Source of the DNA: Oopsacas minuta
Taxonomy: Eukaryota; Porifera; Hexactinellida; Lyssacinosida; Leucopsacidae
DNA: 64,000 nt
Direction of reading: 5' to 3'
Assembly: GCA_024704765.1 (NCBI GenBank)
Contig: JAKMXF010000122.1
Location: 395,068 to 459,067, forward strand
Below are positions 1 to 12,749 of this stretch, piece after piece. The translations under genes were made by a program, and so were the position numbers. How positions within the stretch are numbered: position 1 is the stretch's first letter; every line of letters starts with the position of its first letter. A model generated the notes under the pieces. That model did not search any database. It saw only the letters and a program-made list of their open reading frames with translations, and was not told the origin of the DNA.

Positions 1-1059
1 TAATAGTAATAACTACAAATTACGCAAACTAATAAATTCATAAAAGAATCAATCAACTGACGCAAGCGTTGATAACCGCAAGATTGATTATATGTGCATT
101 CCTATGGTAGTTTGTATAGAATTCAGTATAGTAGCTAATACAATTTTCTCCATAGGATTTGGCTTATTTAGGAGATTTTTCGTAACTTCGTCAGTTTCCA
201 TCCGATTTTTGAGTTCGAAAGCTCTATCAGCTTCTCTCAACGAGTTCTTCAACGGTGCATATAGCGATTTTTGACTACATTAAAAAAGTTGGGGGGTGTC
301 GGATTCTATAGTTGTACCAGTGGAAATTTGAAAAAATCAATCATTCGAATTGCCTTGTAGGTAAGATTTTCGACTTCGCCATACTAAAATTACCCAGGAA
401 TCATATTAAGTCGATTTGTACAAGCCTTAATGATGCTTCAAGAACAGTTTATACATTTCGCATACACTGAAATTCCTAGACTTGTTAGACATTTCTTAAC
501 AGTGACATTACTAATCTATTAGATTAACATCATCATTACATGCGTTACATCCTTCCCTTCATACTAAATTAAAGCTTATTTATAGCCTTTTCTCATCAAA
601 TACACAGTTTCAGTTTCTATGGTTTCATTTTCGAAATATTCTGATATCTAACTTAGGTATAATTTGCGATTATCAAACTTTTCTTGAAACTTTCAATTTG
701 TAGAGCTAAAATTGAAAACAGTTGACAATCCTGTTGTATATAATTTATGAAAACATGTTTTTCTCTAAAATCTAGAACATTTAAAAGCTACTGAAAATTG
801 ACGAAAGTAGTCTATTTCTGCTGTTAGACCTAAGGATTTCGAATATATTAATTAAATTCACTCTTCTAAAACTTTTGTTTTCGAAGGTTGAATTCAAATG
901 CATTCTTTATAACCTATTCAACATTACTAATTAGCTAAGATGAACAACGAAAGGCTTTTTGTTATTTTAGGAGCAACAAAAACAATAGTATTCGTTCAAT
1001 CTCCAAGGATATCGTTGCAGAATTTGTTCTCAATGGTTCTCAGCATGTTAAAATACCCC
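1..1059. other. AT-rich stretch, no gene recognised
   Basis: I see no coding similarity, terminal inverted repeats or tandem array here. A short open stretch at 92-274 is not conserved in any way I recognise. It is most likely intergenic or old repeat DNA. Confidence 0.4.
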
Positions 1060-3060
1060 TAAAATTTTCTAAACTGAGCCTCGAGAGAAGAGATTTCGTA
1101 AGAAACAAGAGCTTGGAGATTTGGAATGAATCACTCTTTTGCCAACTTCCAAACTTATCCTAGGCGATTGTATATCCACAAGAGCACGAAGAGAACGTGA
1201 ACATCTATTCAGACTACACCTACCTTCGAAGATGTCAATCGTGTGCCATAAAAGCATATTGATAAACTGTCAACAAAGGGCTCAAGTATTCGGCTAGATT
1301 CATTAATGTCACACCTTAGAACAGTTGCTGAAAAAGAACATGTTGCTCCTAAAACCATCGCTTCTTACTTGTTGATGTTGATTCCGCAAAAAGAACGCAA
1401 TTTCTCAAGTTCAAATGTATGTAAGGAGATTATTGCCAAAGGTAACTGCAACCCTATATGTAGTACACTCTCTTGTGATAAAGTAGCGTATTTGAGGGTT
1501 TCATTAGAGATTAGTAAAATTAAATACATTAATTGCGCCGTATATTATTAACTGAGAGATTTAAACTTCCAGGATATAATCATCACGCCATTGACTGTGC
1601 AAACATATGTCTCACAGCCGAGGTTCACTTAGTTAAACGAAATTATCCGATAGGCTTTAGGATATCTTATCAAAAACTCCTTACTCCTACTGTAGAATTC
1701 TTTCTAACATAAATCAAGTCCGCTATCCAGTAGATATACGAATATCAGATGGACTTGATGGCTCAGGATGTCGCCAAATATATCAACAAGTTGTGCCTCA
1801 TCTTGATCTTACTACTAAAAACATTCTTCTGTTTGGTTTTAAGGTATTACGGATTAATTCAGAGGATGGAGTTTCACTTTGGACGAATCTAGTCCCAAAT
1901 TCACCCTTTTCTTTGCTTCCAGTTACAATTCTCACCCTTCCTGAAAATCTAGACAAGGTTAACTATCTCATGGATTCTATGATTAATGAAGAGACAGCGT
2001 TTATAGACCAAATTATCTGAAGTTGAGTAATGGTCATGGAAATGTTCAAATTATTAGATCTATATTTGACAATAAAATGGCTCGCATGTTTAGTGGAGCA
2101 GGAGGTGCTAATTGCCAGCTAGGTACTGCGAACTTCAAGCAAATTCATGACTTGGAATCGGTCGAGGCAGGATCTCCAATTAACAGAACTATACATGATG
2201 CGAGAATCTTGTTCGAAGTAGACGAAGAATTTCTTGTATGTAAACCCGAGTTAAGATGGAATATCACCCACATACCAACTTGGGATAAAGATATTGTTTC
2301 AGGTTCTCCTCTACATGCTTATTTTAGATTGTTCGCATGGTTTAAAATCTAGTCACTCACTTAGTTATAGGAGGGACTGATAAATGGTCCCTTCTTCAAC
2401 CACTGTTTCAGGGTCCAAGAAGCTTGCAGTCATTCTAATAAAGACAAGCTAAACATATTAATCGATGTTCCATCTACACAAGGGGGGCACATCAACTACA
2501 GGAAATGTAGCACGGATTTGTTTGAAGAGACTAGACGATAGTGACAAAGATTTTCTCTATTGGATGTTGACAATGATTCCACTTGAATATCATACGGCAG
2601 TCACTGATATTTATAACAACATTGGTGCGAAATTACGAATCTTCAGTTGCAGTAGGAGAATTAACACAGAAGAACTAGAAAGTGCTTGTAGAGCAATTAA
2701 TCAATCGATTATAGTAAATCTCCCCTCGGCCAAAATTAGTCCGATACTACACAAGCTATTAGTCCGTGCTTCAGGAAGAATACAGAATTAAATGAGGTCG
2801 TGGATTAGAGGCTCTATCTGAAGGCATTGAGGCTTGTAATAAATAAGTTCGCAGATATAGGGACCGTCTCTCACCAAAATTTAGTTATGAAGAGAGTATT
2901 CATGACACTTTGATACGGCTGATTTCTCAGAGTGATCCCATATTACTGTTGAACAGAAAATCCCAGAAAAGCAGCAAAACAACTCAATAAGTAAGTTGAA
3001 GAGTATTCAATGTCGTTTAGTGAATTCCGTAATTCTCGCTGATGAGAACTACGATGGGTA
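1060..3060 (+). pseudogene. RAG1/Transib-like transposase, decayed copy 1
   Basis: Plus-strand remnant of a RAG1-like DDE recombinase, readable only across several frames. It is collinear with the better copy at 30350-32430: KEHVAPKTIASYL (about 1345), ISDGLDGSGC (about 1745), PNSPFSLLPV (about 1895), FDNKMARMFSGAGGANC (about 2070), TSTTGNVARICLKR (about 2490) and EGIEACNK (about 2825). The first two blocks align with the surroundings of mouse RAG1 D600 and D708, the last with the EGNESGNK block at E962. The RAG1 zinc pair CxxC after the second Asp is broken here (CQLG). Frameshifts and stops interrupt it throughout and I found no terminal repeats. The family call comes from motif order. Whether it is closer to Transib or to RAG1L proper is open. 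Confidence 0.75.
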
Positions 3061-5738
3061 TTATTTTTAGTAATAATAAATTGACTATGACATCATAAAG
3101 AATTAAAGTGAAGACCTACAACAAAACTGAATATGACAATCTCTTGATTGGAGTAGAAAACCCATAGATTAATAACACTTTTTTTGGGTGTATCCGCACC
3201 CTAAATACAAATTTCTAGCAAATAGCTATTTCGTGCCACTGTGCAATGGATAATAACAAATTAAATTTCCCAAATTTTACCCCGAAGCATGTAGTTCCGA
3301 GTATACTCTGACGTGTAGTGACCAAAATGATTAAGTAATATAGCTGTTTAATATAAGCTAACGTGAAACCCATCGCTGTCACAGAGTGACTTAGCAAGCG
3401 AAACGCGCTAGTATGGTTTAATCCATAAATGATATTCGTTTGGATACTAAATAATATTTAAATGTCGTGAAATAATTCTATTCGTGAATAGGAAATTCAA
3501 GGGTTGAGCTAAATAGATCGCAACAGACTAAGAATGCTGCCCGGGGCGAATTGACCCACCCATCCGCAAGCCCCTGGGTTGAAGGCACTATACTCGAAAC
3601 CTATTTATAATGTTAAAAAGTTCGTGAAAAAAATTATTGCAGGAAGGAATAAATCAAAGGAAAAGACTAGCTAGTAACCACAGGCAATAATATCAGAATT
3701 TGTTAACCATAATGACTTTCCATCTATTCAAGTATTACATAGGCCTAATTATAAGTATATAAATTCCTCTCAACATATATATGTGAATCGCAATTCCACT
3801 ATTATATTTGAGTGATTGCAATCACATCAAACTCTCTTTACACTCCAACATACTATTTCTATAATCTTCGAAATGTACAATGGTACTAATACGAATCCAG
3901 TTGGTATGTAGTATTTATGCGATGTGTAAATTTGGGTTCATATTCTCAAATTTCAATCAATTCGTCAGAAACTATCTCTTGACGATTGCATACACGATAT
4001 ACTGGATAACATCCTATTTTGGCGGGCCATCCCGCTTTCTGAAACATGTTGATGGACAATGTGGCTAATGTGCCGCCAATACTTGCAAAACACTTTAATT
4101 GTCAAGATTTTTGTGGTTGAGTCTAATATAAATATGCTACGTTCCGCAATGTCCCAAAAAATTAGTACCTTTGCATTTTCTTGACTCAGGTTGGAAAGTA
4201 TGATAGGCCATCGAGATGAACCCACCAAGCGTCAAGATGAACCCGCTAATGAGAATATATAAAGGAATAATTATATTAGATACAAAAAAGGTACTACAAA
4301 AACAAAATTGAAAACGAAAAAATATATGTTAGAATATATAAAAGTATTATATGGAAGAAATTGAAACATCTTGAGCATTATGTGTAGGCGTGTCAAGCGC
4401 TGATTCAAGGAGAGAACCTCGGTTATCAATATTAGTGAGCTCAGAACCTAAAAACAAAATAAGTTAATGAAATTCATACTCAGTTTCTGTTACATGAGGT
4501 GGCAGAGGCTGCGCAAGGGAGGCTAGGCTCTTAACATAAAACCAAAATCTGGTAACTCGCAACTTGGGAATATGTAACAGGTAGCGAATGTTCGAGGTAC
4601 CATTTTTGACTGATTATCCGAATCTGAAGGCAACATATTTCAAAACATTAGAATTTCATGATAAGCAAAATCGTAAAGAAACTGAAATCTAGAAAAAGCA
4701 TTTTAATAATTGAATGTATCATTAACCACTAGATGGTTATTCTACTTCACAAAGGGCAGAATTAGTATTGTAAAGAATTACGCGCATTACTCGACATCAT
4801 ACCTTCATAATTTACGGAATTCTATGTGCACTAGGAGACAGTCAAAGTTTTGACATCTGGTTAGTTTCCACGACCAGCAGCGTCAGCTTGATTGTCTCAA
4901 AGACTTACAATACCTGTTTTGTTGTTAAATGGTGAGCAGCACAATATATACAGATCATCTCTGGATATACTTTTCGAATTTTTGCAATTACACCGGAATT
5001 CTGCCCACTCATTACCTCAAGTCCATCTGAACCAAGCGGTAACAGTTATGTAGTTAACCCTATCTCATTGAATGTCGGAATTATCCCTATTTGTCGTACC
5101 CATCCGTATCTGTTTCAACAAGTCTAGTTTAACTGTAGAATCTTTCCATAATAACCATATTTCTATCCAAATATCTAAAACAGATAGAGAGTTCTCAAGG
5201 CCGGCAGTGTATTTACATTCGTCTGTTAACTGCGCAAACATTTTGATGCTTCTATTTCTGATCGAATATTCTGTCTTACCTCGTCTGCTAAAGTTTGAAT
5301 CATCTCATTACAAGACCCCTTGGAAGTATAATCATACGTTTTATGATTCGCTGTAATAGAAGAATGAAGATTTTTGAAATGTTTGTTTGTAGAGGTATCA
5401 ACTCAATGAATTCTCCCATTTACCATGGTTCAATGATTCTGATTCTCTATCATGTCCTCTATATGTCATTTCCTGGGATCAAAAGTATTTGTGATATTCT
5501 AGTAAAAGCTTCAAATATTCTCTATTGTATTCAACTACTGATTTTCGGTCTGGATTTAGACTTTCCAGAATTAAATTTCCTTTTATATTTTGTATATACC
5601 TAAAGTTTTCCCACTTGATCATTGGTATATTCTGATCCTTACTGTTATCATGACATTGAAAACCTCTTCCTTTCTGTATGACGTGATTCCAATTATTAAA
5701 GCATTTGTGAATAAAGGCAATTTTGCTTGTCGGTGTGG
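3061..5738. other. No recognised gene; anonymous repeat-like DNA
   Basis: A short GC-rich patch at 3538-3600 resembles eroded terminal sequence of a hAT-like element. Open stretches at 5072-5356, 5295-5603 and 5590-5823 run close together on the plus strand and may be one frameshifted relic broken by the hAT at 5747, with a possible continuation near 8040-8260. I do not recognise the product. Confidence 0.3.
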
Positions 5739-5746
5739 CTGTAGAG

Positions 5747-7967
5747 CAGGGGTTCTTAAACTTTTGACTTCATGCCCCCCTTGGCCAATCTGTGAATTAT
5801 CACGCACCCTACACTTCTTCTGACTAACAAATTGGAAAGACACAACAATTTCCAATATAGTTAAGAATCTCAATATAATAAAAACAGCTCCATCAGTGTG
5901 AAGGATGCAACTGTTTTTTCAACAAGTCTTTTAATCCTTAGGGGTGTCTCAGAGAGAGCAGAACGCATGTCATTTTCTACGTCCATCCTGTTGCGATACC
6001 TATTCTTTATGTACACTAGTGTCGAAAATGCAGCTTCACAGAGATATGTTGAAGAAAACCCAACGATCACATGCAAGCCCAGTAGACTGACATTATGATA
6101 TGTTTCTAAATATTTCAGCCAGAACTTTTCTAATGAAAGCCTGTTGAAATCATCCTTTGCAGAAGAGTTGCACTTCATATCCAAAAACTCTTCCTGAATG
6201 TCCATAGGGACATCTTCAACATCAGGAAAAAAGGATTCCGGATGAGCTTCGATTCTGAACTCTTTTCTTCAATATCCGAAAATATCGACAGAATTCATCT
6301 CTAAGCATTTGAAGATGAGTCTGAAATAATTGTTGAAAATTATCATCGAGTAGTTCAACCTTGAGAGCCTCATCAAGGTGTGAAAATGGTCCTGTATTTC
6401 TATCCGAGATTTTACGCTTCCATAAGTGCAACTTTGCAATAAAAGCTCGAATGGCATTGTAATGACAGATAATATTGCTGTTCTTGCCATGTTGTTGGCG
6501 GTTGAGCTTGTTTAATGCCTCAAAGATATCAACGAGGTATGCTAAATATAATTCAAACTCCTCGGAATGTAAAATAGCAAGGAGGTCAAACTTCTGCTGG
6601 TCTTCGAATAATAACTTAACTCATGTTTTAATTCATAAAATCTTTCTACCATATTCCCTTTTGAAAGCCAGCGTACATTTGTGTGAAACAGTAATGCTCC
6701 ATGGTCTACGCCAATGCCATGACAGTGCCTCGCAAATAATCGTGTATTCAGGCCCCCACCTTTTATGAAGTTAACTACCTTGATCACAGAATTGAGTGAA
6801 TTCATAAGCTCGATTGGGAAGTGTCAGTGCTGCAAGTGCTTCACGAATAATGACGTAATGAGTTCCAATAACTGAAGGACTCTTCTGTTTGATCTTTGTA
6901 ACAAATCCAGAACGAGCACCTAACATTGCTGGAGCTCCATCTGTGTAAACACCAACCAATCTGTCCCAAGCGAGATTGTTTTCCTCAAACAATTTTGACA
7001 CCACAGCAAGAACATCAACTGCTTTAGTAGTTGTCTCCATGGGCAATATAATATCATCTCCTCCAAGGTTATATTTCCAATGAACCGTGCATATACAAGC
7101 AATTGAGAGCACTGAGACACGTCTGTAGTCTCGTCACACTGAATTGCGAAGAATGGCGAAGATCAAACTTTCTCCGACACCTGGGTTTTAGTATCATCTG
7201 CCATTTCATCACTCGAAGCTCAACAGTAGAGTCTGATAGCGAAATTTCAGATAACTTTTGGTAGCTATCCTCTCTAAGTACTAGCTTTGCTGCACTAAGA
7301 ATGCAAAGTTACACAAGAGTTTCACCTATGTTGTGCATTTTTTTTGCTCTTACAATTAGTAAAGAGATTTCGTAAGATGCCCCCACAAACTTCTTTAAAT
7401 CCTGACGAAAATCTCCATCTCTGTCCAATTTTCACTCGTTTCAATGATATCGACTTCCCAGCGAAGTAGCCCTTTGGCTTATTTACCAGATCTGGGTGAA
7501 CTGTAGATAGATGTCGCTCCAAAGGTGACGGGCGCATTGCATCATTGATCAATGTTTTATAACAAAAAACACACTGTGGCATTTCGATACTATTCTTACT
7601 AATGACAGTAAATCCAAATTTGATGTAGTCATCCAAATATTTCCTATTTTTAGCACAGCTAGCCATAGGTTTAGAAGGGTATGATATCGACACTGGAAAC
7701 AAATACTGCTTGTAAACATTGGTATTGTCTAATTATCGGGATTGAACAAAAGCTGTTATGGATCAAACAATAATGTATGTCATCAGAATTGCACTTTTGA
7801 TTTCGTCATTAATTTATCTAAAACTATACGCTTTGAAGAAGTCATAATTGAGCTAAAGCTGTTACTATTCTACAATTGATGACTTCGCCTTTTCTGGGGG
7901 TATTACGCAGCCCCTACACTGCCATTACGCCTCCCTAGGGGGCATGCCCCCAGTTTAAGAACCCTAG
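5747..7967 (-). mobile_element. hAT transposon, ZBED5/buster-like
   Basis: The left end reads CAGGGGTTCTTAAACTTTTG. The right end, reverse complemented, reads CTAGGGTTCTTAAACTGGGG, which is a typical hAT terminal inverted repeat. An 8-bp target duplication flanks it: ctgtagag at 5739-5746 and ctgtcgag at 7968-7975, with one mismatch. The transposase pseudogene lies inside on the minus strand. It is a complete but mutated copy of about 2.2 kb. Confidence 0.88.
5870..7702 (-). pseudogene. hAT transposase with BED zinc finger (broken)
   Basis: Minus-strand transposase relic. The N-terminal piece (7702-7322) has a BED-type zinc finger: CVFCYKT, then about 20 residues on RHLSTVHPDL. The middle piece (about 7112-6771) carries the RNase H-like core with GVYTDGAPAMLGARSGF, and then NVRWLSKGNM (about 6670). 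The C-terminal piece (6205-5870) is the hAT dimerisation region, with STYLCEAAFSTLVYIKNRYRNRM. The order matches ZBED5/GTF2IRD2-type domesticated hAT proteins. At least three frameshifts and stops separate the blocks, so no functional protein can be made. Sequence next to the ends gives the 8-bp duplication expected for hAT. Confidence 0.85.
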
Positions 7968-7975
7968 CTGTCGAG

Positions 7976-8519
7976 GAATATTGATAAGCAAAGCAGTATG
8001 CTTAATTCATCAAGACATCGTACTCTAGCCAAAGAAAGTGGCAACACCGAGACAATTGAAAAGAAAGCCCCATACAATGTTTGTCGGTGCTTCATGGAAA
8101 TTGTATAGTTTTCGGACGCGCCTGTCAGACGTTTAATTCACCTAGTCACAGGCAATCAGACTACTCGTGTTTCCCACATTACAGTTTGGAAATTGAGAAC
8201 GCTCATTCTAAATTGAAACTGTTTGTTACTCAAGAGAGATCAGAGATCCTTGCTGAGAGGGTTTGACATGTGGATATAACTGGAGACGATTCTGATACCA
8301 AGAAGTAACTATTAATTGTATATTGTGCACCATTAACAGATTTTCTAGAATGACAAAACTTTTTGTGAAGCATAAATAGATCTAATGAAAACAGAGAAAA
8401 TAACCAAATAATTTAATTACTATGACAATATCAAATCAGGAGAATTAGGTCAGAGCCCCCAATAATCAGCAAAGTGCACGCCACTGATCTTATCCTAACT
8501 TAAAAACATTCCTGAAGAA
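7976..8519. other. No recognised gene
   Basis: Flank of the hAT element. A 61-residue open stretch (8081-8266) might continue the anonymous relic left of the hAT insertion. I cannot assign it. Confidence 0.25.
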
Positions 8520-8741
8520 CTTCGATACGTTAGTCGGAACCAAAAGCCCACTCAGTGATGGTATGGGTGAGAATTTCTGCAATTGGGTGGGCACAACTCA
8601 ACTTGTGCTCGCAAGAGTGAAAATCAACACTCAGACCTACTGTAAACTAATATTAATTAAAGCCTATTTGTAAAAGAACTGAGCCCATTAATGTTTTCTG
8701 GAAACCTTTTGTGTTCCAACAGGACGGAGCTCCAGCTCATA

Positions 8742-10047
8742 CAGGGTGGCTCCAAAGTTCTGATACAAAATTACAATGAATATACAACCATTATCAGGAA
8801 GTATTCTCAATGGTTTGCTCTTCCATGACATACCTTATACGCTTCCTGACAAATAATATTTCAATTTAGTGTGTAGAATTTCGAAAAAAAGTGTGATTGA
8901 CCATGGAAACTGAGAGGTCAGCATTATTGAGTTGCATGTGGCGAGGAAAAGTCCCTCAGAAATTTTGAAACTGCTGAATATTGCAAAAGGACGTAGGGCA
9001 TTAATCTACAGGACGATAAATCAATATAAGGAAACTGGGGACACTGTAGATAAGCCGAGATCTGGTCATCCATGCTCTGTAATGACCCCAGCTTTCAAGA
9101 AATTGGTACGAGAACGGATTCGGCGGAACCTACACCGTTCGATTAGGAAAATGGCCTTGGAGCTCAATATATTCCGCCGAGCAATACAAAAGGTTATCAA
9201 AAGAGACCTAGAATGCGCTCTTTTAAACGCGAAAAGTTACAATCCTAACTGGATCAGTGAAAGAAAAGAGAGTGTCCGAAGCAAGAGTCTACTTGCACTA
9301 TACGTTATTGGGGTTCTCAAAAACACCCTTTTCTCCTAAGAGAAAATGTTCACCATAGAAGAGGCTACAAATAGCCAAAACGGCAGAGTCATCTCGACCT
9401 CAGTTTCAGCGATCTCTGATAAGTTCAGATATATCAGTCGGATGAAGAAACCGGTGTCAGTGATTGTTTGGGCTGGGGTCTCTGCTATTGGCCGGACACC
9501 ACTGATTTTCATCCCCCAGGAGTGAAAATCAATGTCAAAACATACCAAGAGCTTGTATAAGAGCCAGTGGTAAAAGGTCTGAGCCAGACCATATTTTCAG
9601 GACAGCCATTTGTCTTCCAACAAGATGGTGCTCCCACCCATACGGCCAATACAACCGAAGATTAGCTGAAGCATAATATTCCCAAAATTATACACAAGGA
9701 TGAATGGTCACCATACAGTCCTGATTTAAATCCCATGGGCTATTCTGTATGGTCTATCTTGGAAAACAAGGCGGTTTCTGCGTCACACAACACAGTTAGC
9801 CTCTAAAGAATTCCTTGTGTCGAGAATGGAAGAAGATACTCCAAGAAACTCTGCGTTCCGCAGTAGAACGATTCCTGAACAGACTCAGGGCTGCAATTTC
9901 CATAAAGGGTAGTTATATTGAATAGATGACTAGGCAATCTCTTCCTAATAGTATGTATTAATCATATATAGAAAATCAATGATGTAGGTCATGCTGAAAA
10001 AATATTATAGACAAAATGGTTTGAATCAGAAATTTGGAGACACCCTA
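8742..10047 (+). mobile_element. Mariner (DD37D/maT-type) element, decayed
   Basis: Element of 1306 bp flanked by TA on both sides (8740-8741 and 10048-10049). The left end starts CAGGGTGGCTCCAAAGTTCT and the right end, reverse complemented, starts TAGGGTGTCTCCAAATTTCT. It sits inside another mariner. The family matches the intact element at 42308-43619 in ends (CAGGGTG) and protein. Confidence 0.85.
8903..9925 (+). pseudogene. Mariner transposase, catalytically dead copy
   Basis: A helix-turn-helix half is open from 8932 to 9339 (ARKSPSEILKLLNIAKGR, then IYRTINQYKETGD). The likely ATG is at 8903, with a frameshift just after it. The first catalytic motif FSDEK reads FS-stop-EK at about 9334. 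The second keeps its Asp (QQDGAPTH, about 9620). The third, which should be NPLDYSVW, reads NPMGYSVW (about 9735), so the Asp is Gly. Two of three catalytic residues are therefore lost, besides several frameshifts. The C terminus GSYIE matches the intact relative. Confidence 0.82.
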
Positions 10048-10329
10048 TACTTATAATGCTACACAATTATGGCTACGGGGCAATAATCCCAATTTTATTC
10101 GGAAGGATGAATGGCCACCTACAATCCTGATTTGAACCCAATGGATTTTCAATCCGGTCAATCTTGGAAACAAATGCCTGTTCAAAGTCTCACAATAATA
10201 TAGAGTCATTGATGAAGATATTGTGTCGAGAATGGTAGATGATGCCTTAAAGTGCCGCAGTTGATGGTTTTCCCAAGAGACTGCACGCTGGTATTAAAGA
10301 AAGATATGGCTATATTGAAAAATAATTTA

Positions 10330-11099
10330 TATTGTTGATAGTGAATCTCTTTAGTATTTACTTGAAAAGTATCATCATGATACTAGCTATTAGAAATTAT
10401 ATTGAAATTTGGCCTTGTGGCAGAATTTATGCATCACCCTGTACTACCTCCAACTAGCAAGGCCTCCCTTTCCGATTTCAATTACCTAAGCACGAGTCAC
10501 TATCCGAAGTGGGTGACGCCTAGCGGCCATTATAAAGAATTACTAAGTTCCCAAGCACAAAATGTATGTTACTTAAAAGAAAAAACTTTTGCGAGTGCCA
10601 AGATAAGTGAATGAAGCCCCGATACACGGGGTCAATTTTTAATGAAAAAACTAATTCCAATACTACCACCCCGATGCGGGGTTCCACACTCTTATCAAAC
10701 GAGGTATATATTATAGGGCTTCGGAATCTGAATCGACATGCCTATACACTAGACCAACTGAGATACCAAAATTGTTGTCAAATAAATTATTCGGAATGTG
10801 ACTGTGTGTCTGCTTGTATGATTAATAATTCCATGTAATAAATTTGTCTTGAATTGACCAAAGAAAACATTTATACTATTTGTCCCTATGCTCCCTCGAC
10901 TTTCCAACTTTACTCAGCCTCTGAGAGATGGGACTGTCATATTGAATATATTTAAACAGCCCATATATATGATAGATTATCTCCCAGATATACAAATGAT
11001 TTATCTACGCATAAATAATCATTAGCGTAATATAAATGAAAACGTAATTAATCAGCAGTAGGAAGTTTCGCAGGCTCGGTAGCTGCGCGAGAGTTTTCC
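10330..11099. other. No recognised gene
   Basis: AT-rich sequence. Open stretches at 10402-10614 and 10611-10838 have no recognisable domains. A GATACACGGG / GATGCGGGGT pair near 10620-10680 hints at an eroded repeat. Confidence 0.25.
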
Positions 11100-11345
11100 T
11101 TTGGATAGTAATATCGGCACTTCATGCCTCACGTTTAAGAAATTCTGAAATTTCGAAAATTTCGAGGTTTTTCTATAGTGCTGATGACAGAATAATCCCA
11201 TGATGAGTTAGCTTTCGGTAAGAATTATGATGTCAAGACATCTGTCACATTGAGGGATGCGCGTGATTCTAATTTCAACTTTTATCATGTATATTTGGTG
11301 CAATTGTAAATAATATGATTTTTCGAACATCCATAAACGTGACAA
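11100..11345 (+). repeat. Dispersed repeat family, copy 1 (pair with 34315-34565)
   Basis: Collinear similarity to 34315-34565. Shared blocks include CACTT.(A/G)TGCCTC, TTAAGAAATTC.GAAAT, ATGACA.AAT.ATTCC.(C/T)GATGAGTT and GACAT.TG.CA.ATTGA, followed by AATAATGTGATTT-like sequence. No coding capacity. Probably a non-autonomous element of unknown class. Confidence 0.6.
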
Positions 11346-11449
11346 TGACTTCATGATTTAATCATTGGTGTGAATATTCGTCCAATACTCAAACTTGTCT
11401 GAGCCAGGCACAAATTACCTCTTATGTGCAGAGGGGCCAAATGCATTAT

Positions 11450-11645
11450 AGATAATGGATTTCAGATTGACTTGGATTGACAATTTCAAAGATCCATGAA
11501 TTAAATAAGGATTTGGATTTACAGCCATCTGCGAAATCCAAAAAAACATGAATATAATAGAGTTCATGGATCTGATGGATTCCTAAATTTCATCTTATGG
11601 ATTGTAAATCCATGAAATCGATCAGATCCATCAATCATGAATTCC
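11450..11645. repeat. ATCCAT/ATGGAT-rich imperfect inverted repeat
   Basis: Short words such as GATCCATGAATT, TTCATGGATCTGATGGATTC and GATCAGATCCATCAATCATG recur in both orientations within about 200 bp. The strand could fold back on itself. No gene is visible. Confidence 0.45.
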
Positions 11646-11991
11646 ATCAAATATCTTCTCTATTTCATAAACTTGGAAACTCAGTAAACTTGTACAGCTT
11701 CCATATTACGGGTACATAAATCCTATAAAAATGATGAAAACTTACATATAATTTAGGTGAAGTCAAATTCAGCACAGTTATAACCACAGATTTGCTGAGT
11801 GATACTGTTTTGCAGAAATCCATCTATCTACAAAATTCATCCAGGGATCGATTTTTGAAAATTTCTCAATGCAGAAATATATCTATCTCCCCTTACATGT
11901 ATTGTATGTAAGGCTATATTAGTGATTACACAATTGTTTTAGATTAATAAGTTGAAATTCTTCCTTCAAATTCCACTAATAGTATCCATAT

Positions 11992-12738
11992 CAGTGTTTC
12001 TCAACGTGGGCGATACGAGACACGAGGGGAGCGATTAAACCTTCAGGGGCGATAGAGGGACGACGAACGATGGTTTCATTCTGCACAGGTTGAAGCTGAA
12101 ATATTCAACCGAAATAATTATGTAATTGTAATTGGAACTGTATTTGGAAAACACAAATCCATATAATTGTCCATATTAGGATCCTAACAAATAACTGCAG
12201 GGAAATAATATGACTAAGGTAAAATGTCATACCGTTATCACATCATTCATTACTATACTAAAACCATTAAAATCCAATCTAAGTCGCGGCGAACTCCGAC
12301 AGTTTCCAAACCTGATACAAAATCAGGTCTCAACCGAAGATCTAAGATACTATGGTCATCTTGAGAATCTTAAGGAAAATTTGTAGTACGTCTCGCAAAA
12401 TTATCAATATGGCGGCACCGGGATGGATTACCTGTCCGTATCCGGCGATTTGTAACAGGTATCTATTGACTTCAGGAATCACTGATTAATTTACGTAGCG
12501 ATGATGTAGTGAAGTCTTCGTTCCCTGAACAATACTACAACATTTTGTGGTGTAATATTGCTGATCAATACCCTGCTCCAACCTTCACACTAAACTTATA
12601 CAAATGAAAAATTTAAATACATTATGTCTTAGTATTTGGTAATATAATTAATATCAAACGGGATGGGGTGAGGGGAGAGGTGAGGGATGGCCTGATCACT
12701 GAAGGGGGCGACCGACGGAAAAAGGTTGAGAAACGCTG
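11992..12738. mobile_element. Internally deleted hAT element (non-autonomous)
   Basis: Element of 747 bp. Left end CAGTGTTTCTCAACGTGGGC, right end (reverse complement) CAGCGTTTCTCAACCTTTTT. Flanking 8-bp target duplication atccatat (11984-11991) and atctatat (12739-12746), with one mismatch. Inside, plus-strand remnants of a hAT transposase C-terminal region are readable, for example ESLINLRSDDVVKSSFPEQY at about 12475-12535, followed by ILWCNIADQYPAP. This is a deletion derivative of a ZBED-like hAT and is not autonomous. Confidence 0.85.
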
Positions 12739-12749
12739 ATCTATATGAA

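Larger units (their letters stand above)
8520..10325 (+). pseudogene. Mariner (DD37D-type) transposase fragment, split by a second mariner
   Basis: The 3' half of a mariner transposase is readable in two parts, 8520-8741 and 10048-10325. The first part contains remnants of the RVQKPLS...VKINS region and QDGAPAHT around the second catalytic Asp. The second continues with NATQLWLR, a KDEWPP-like block and a terminal GYIEK. Removing the inner element (8742-10047) and one TA restores the frame across the junction (GAPAHT then YNATQLW). The 5' half is missing. Stops and shifts are frequent, so it is older than its insert. Confidence 0.75.
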
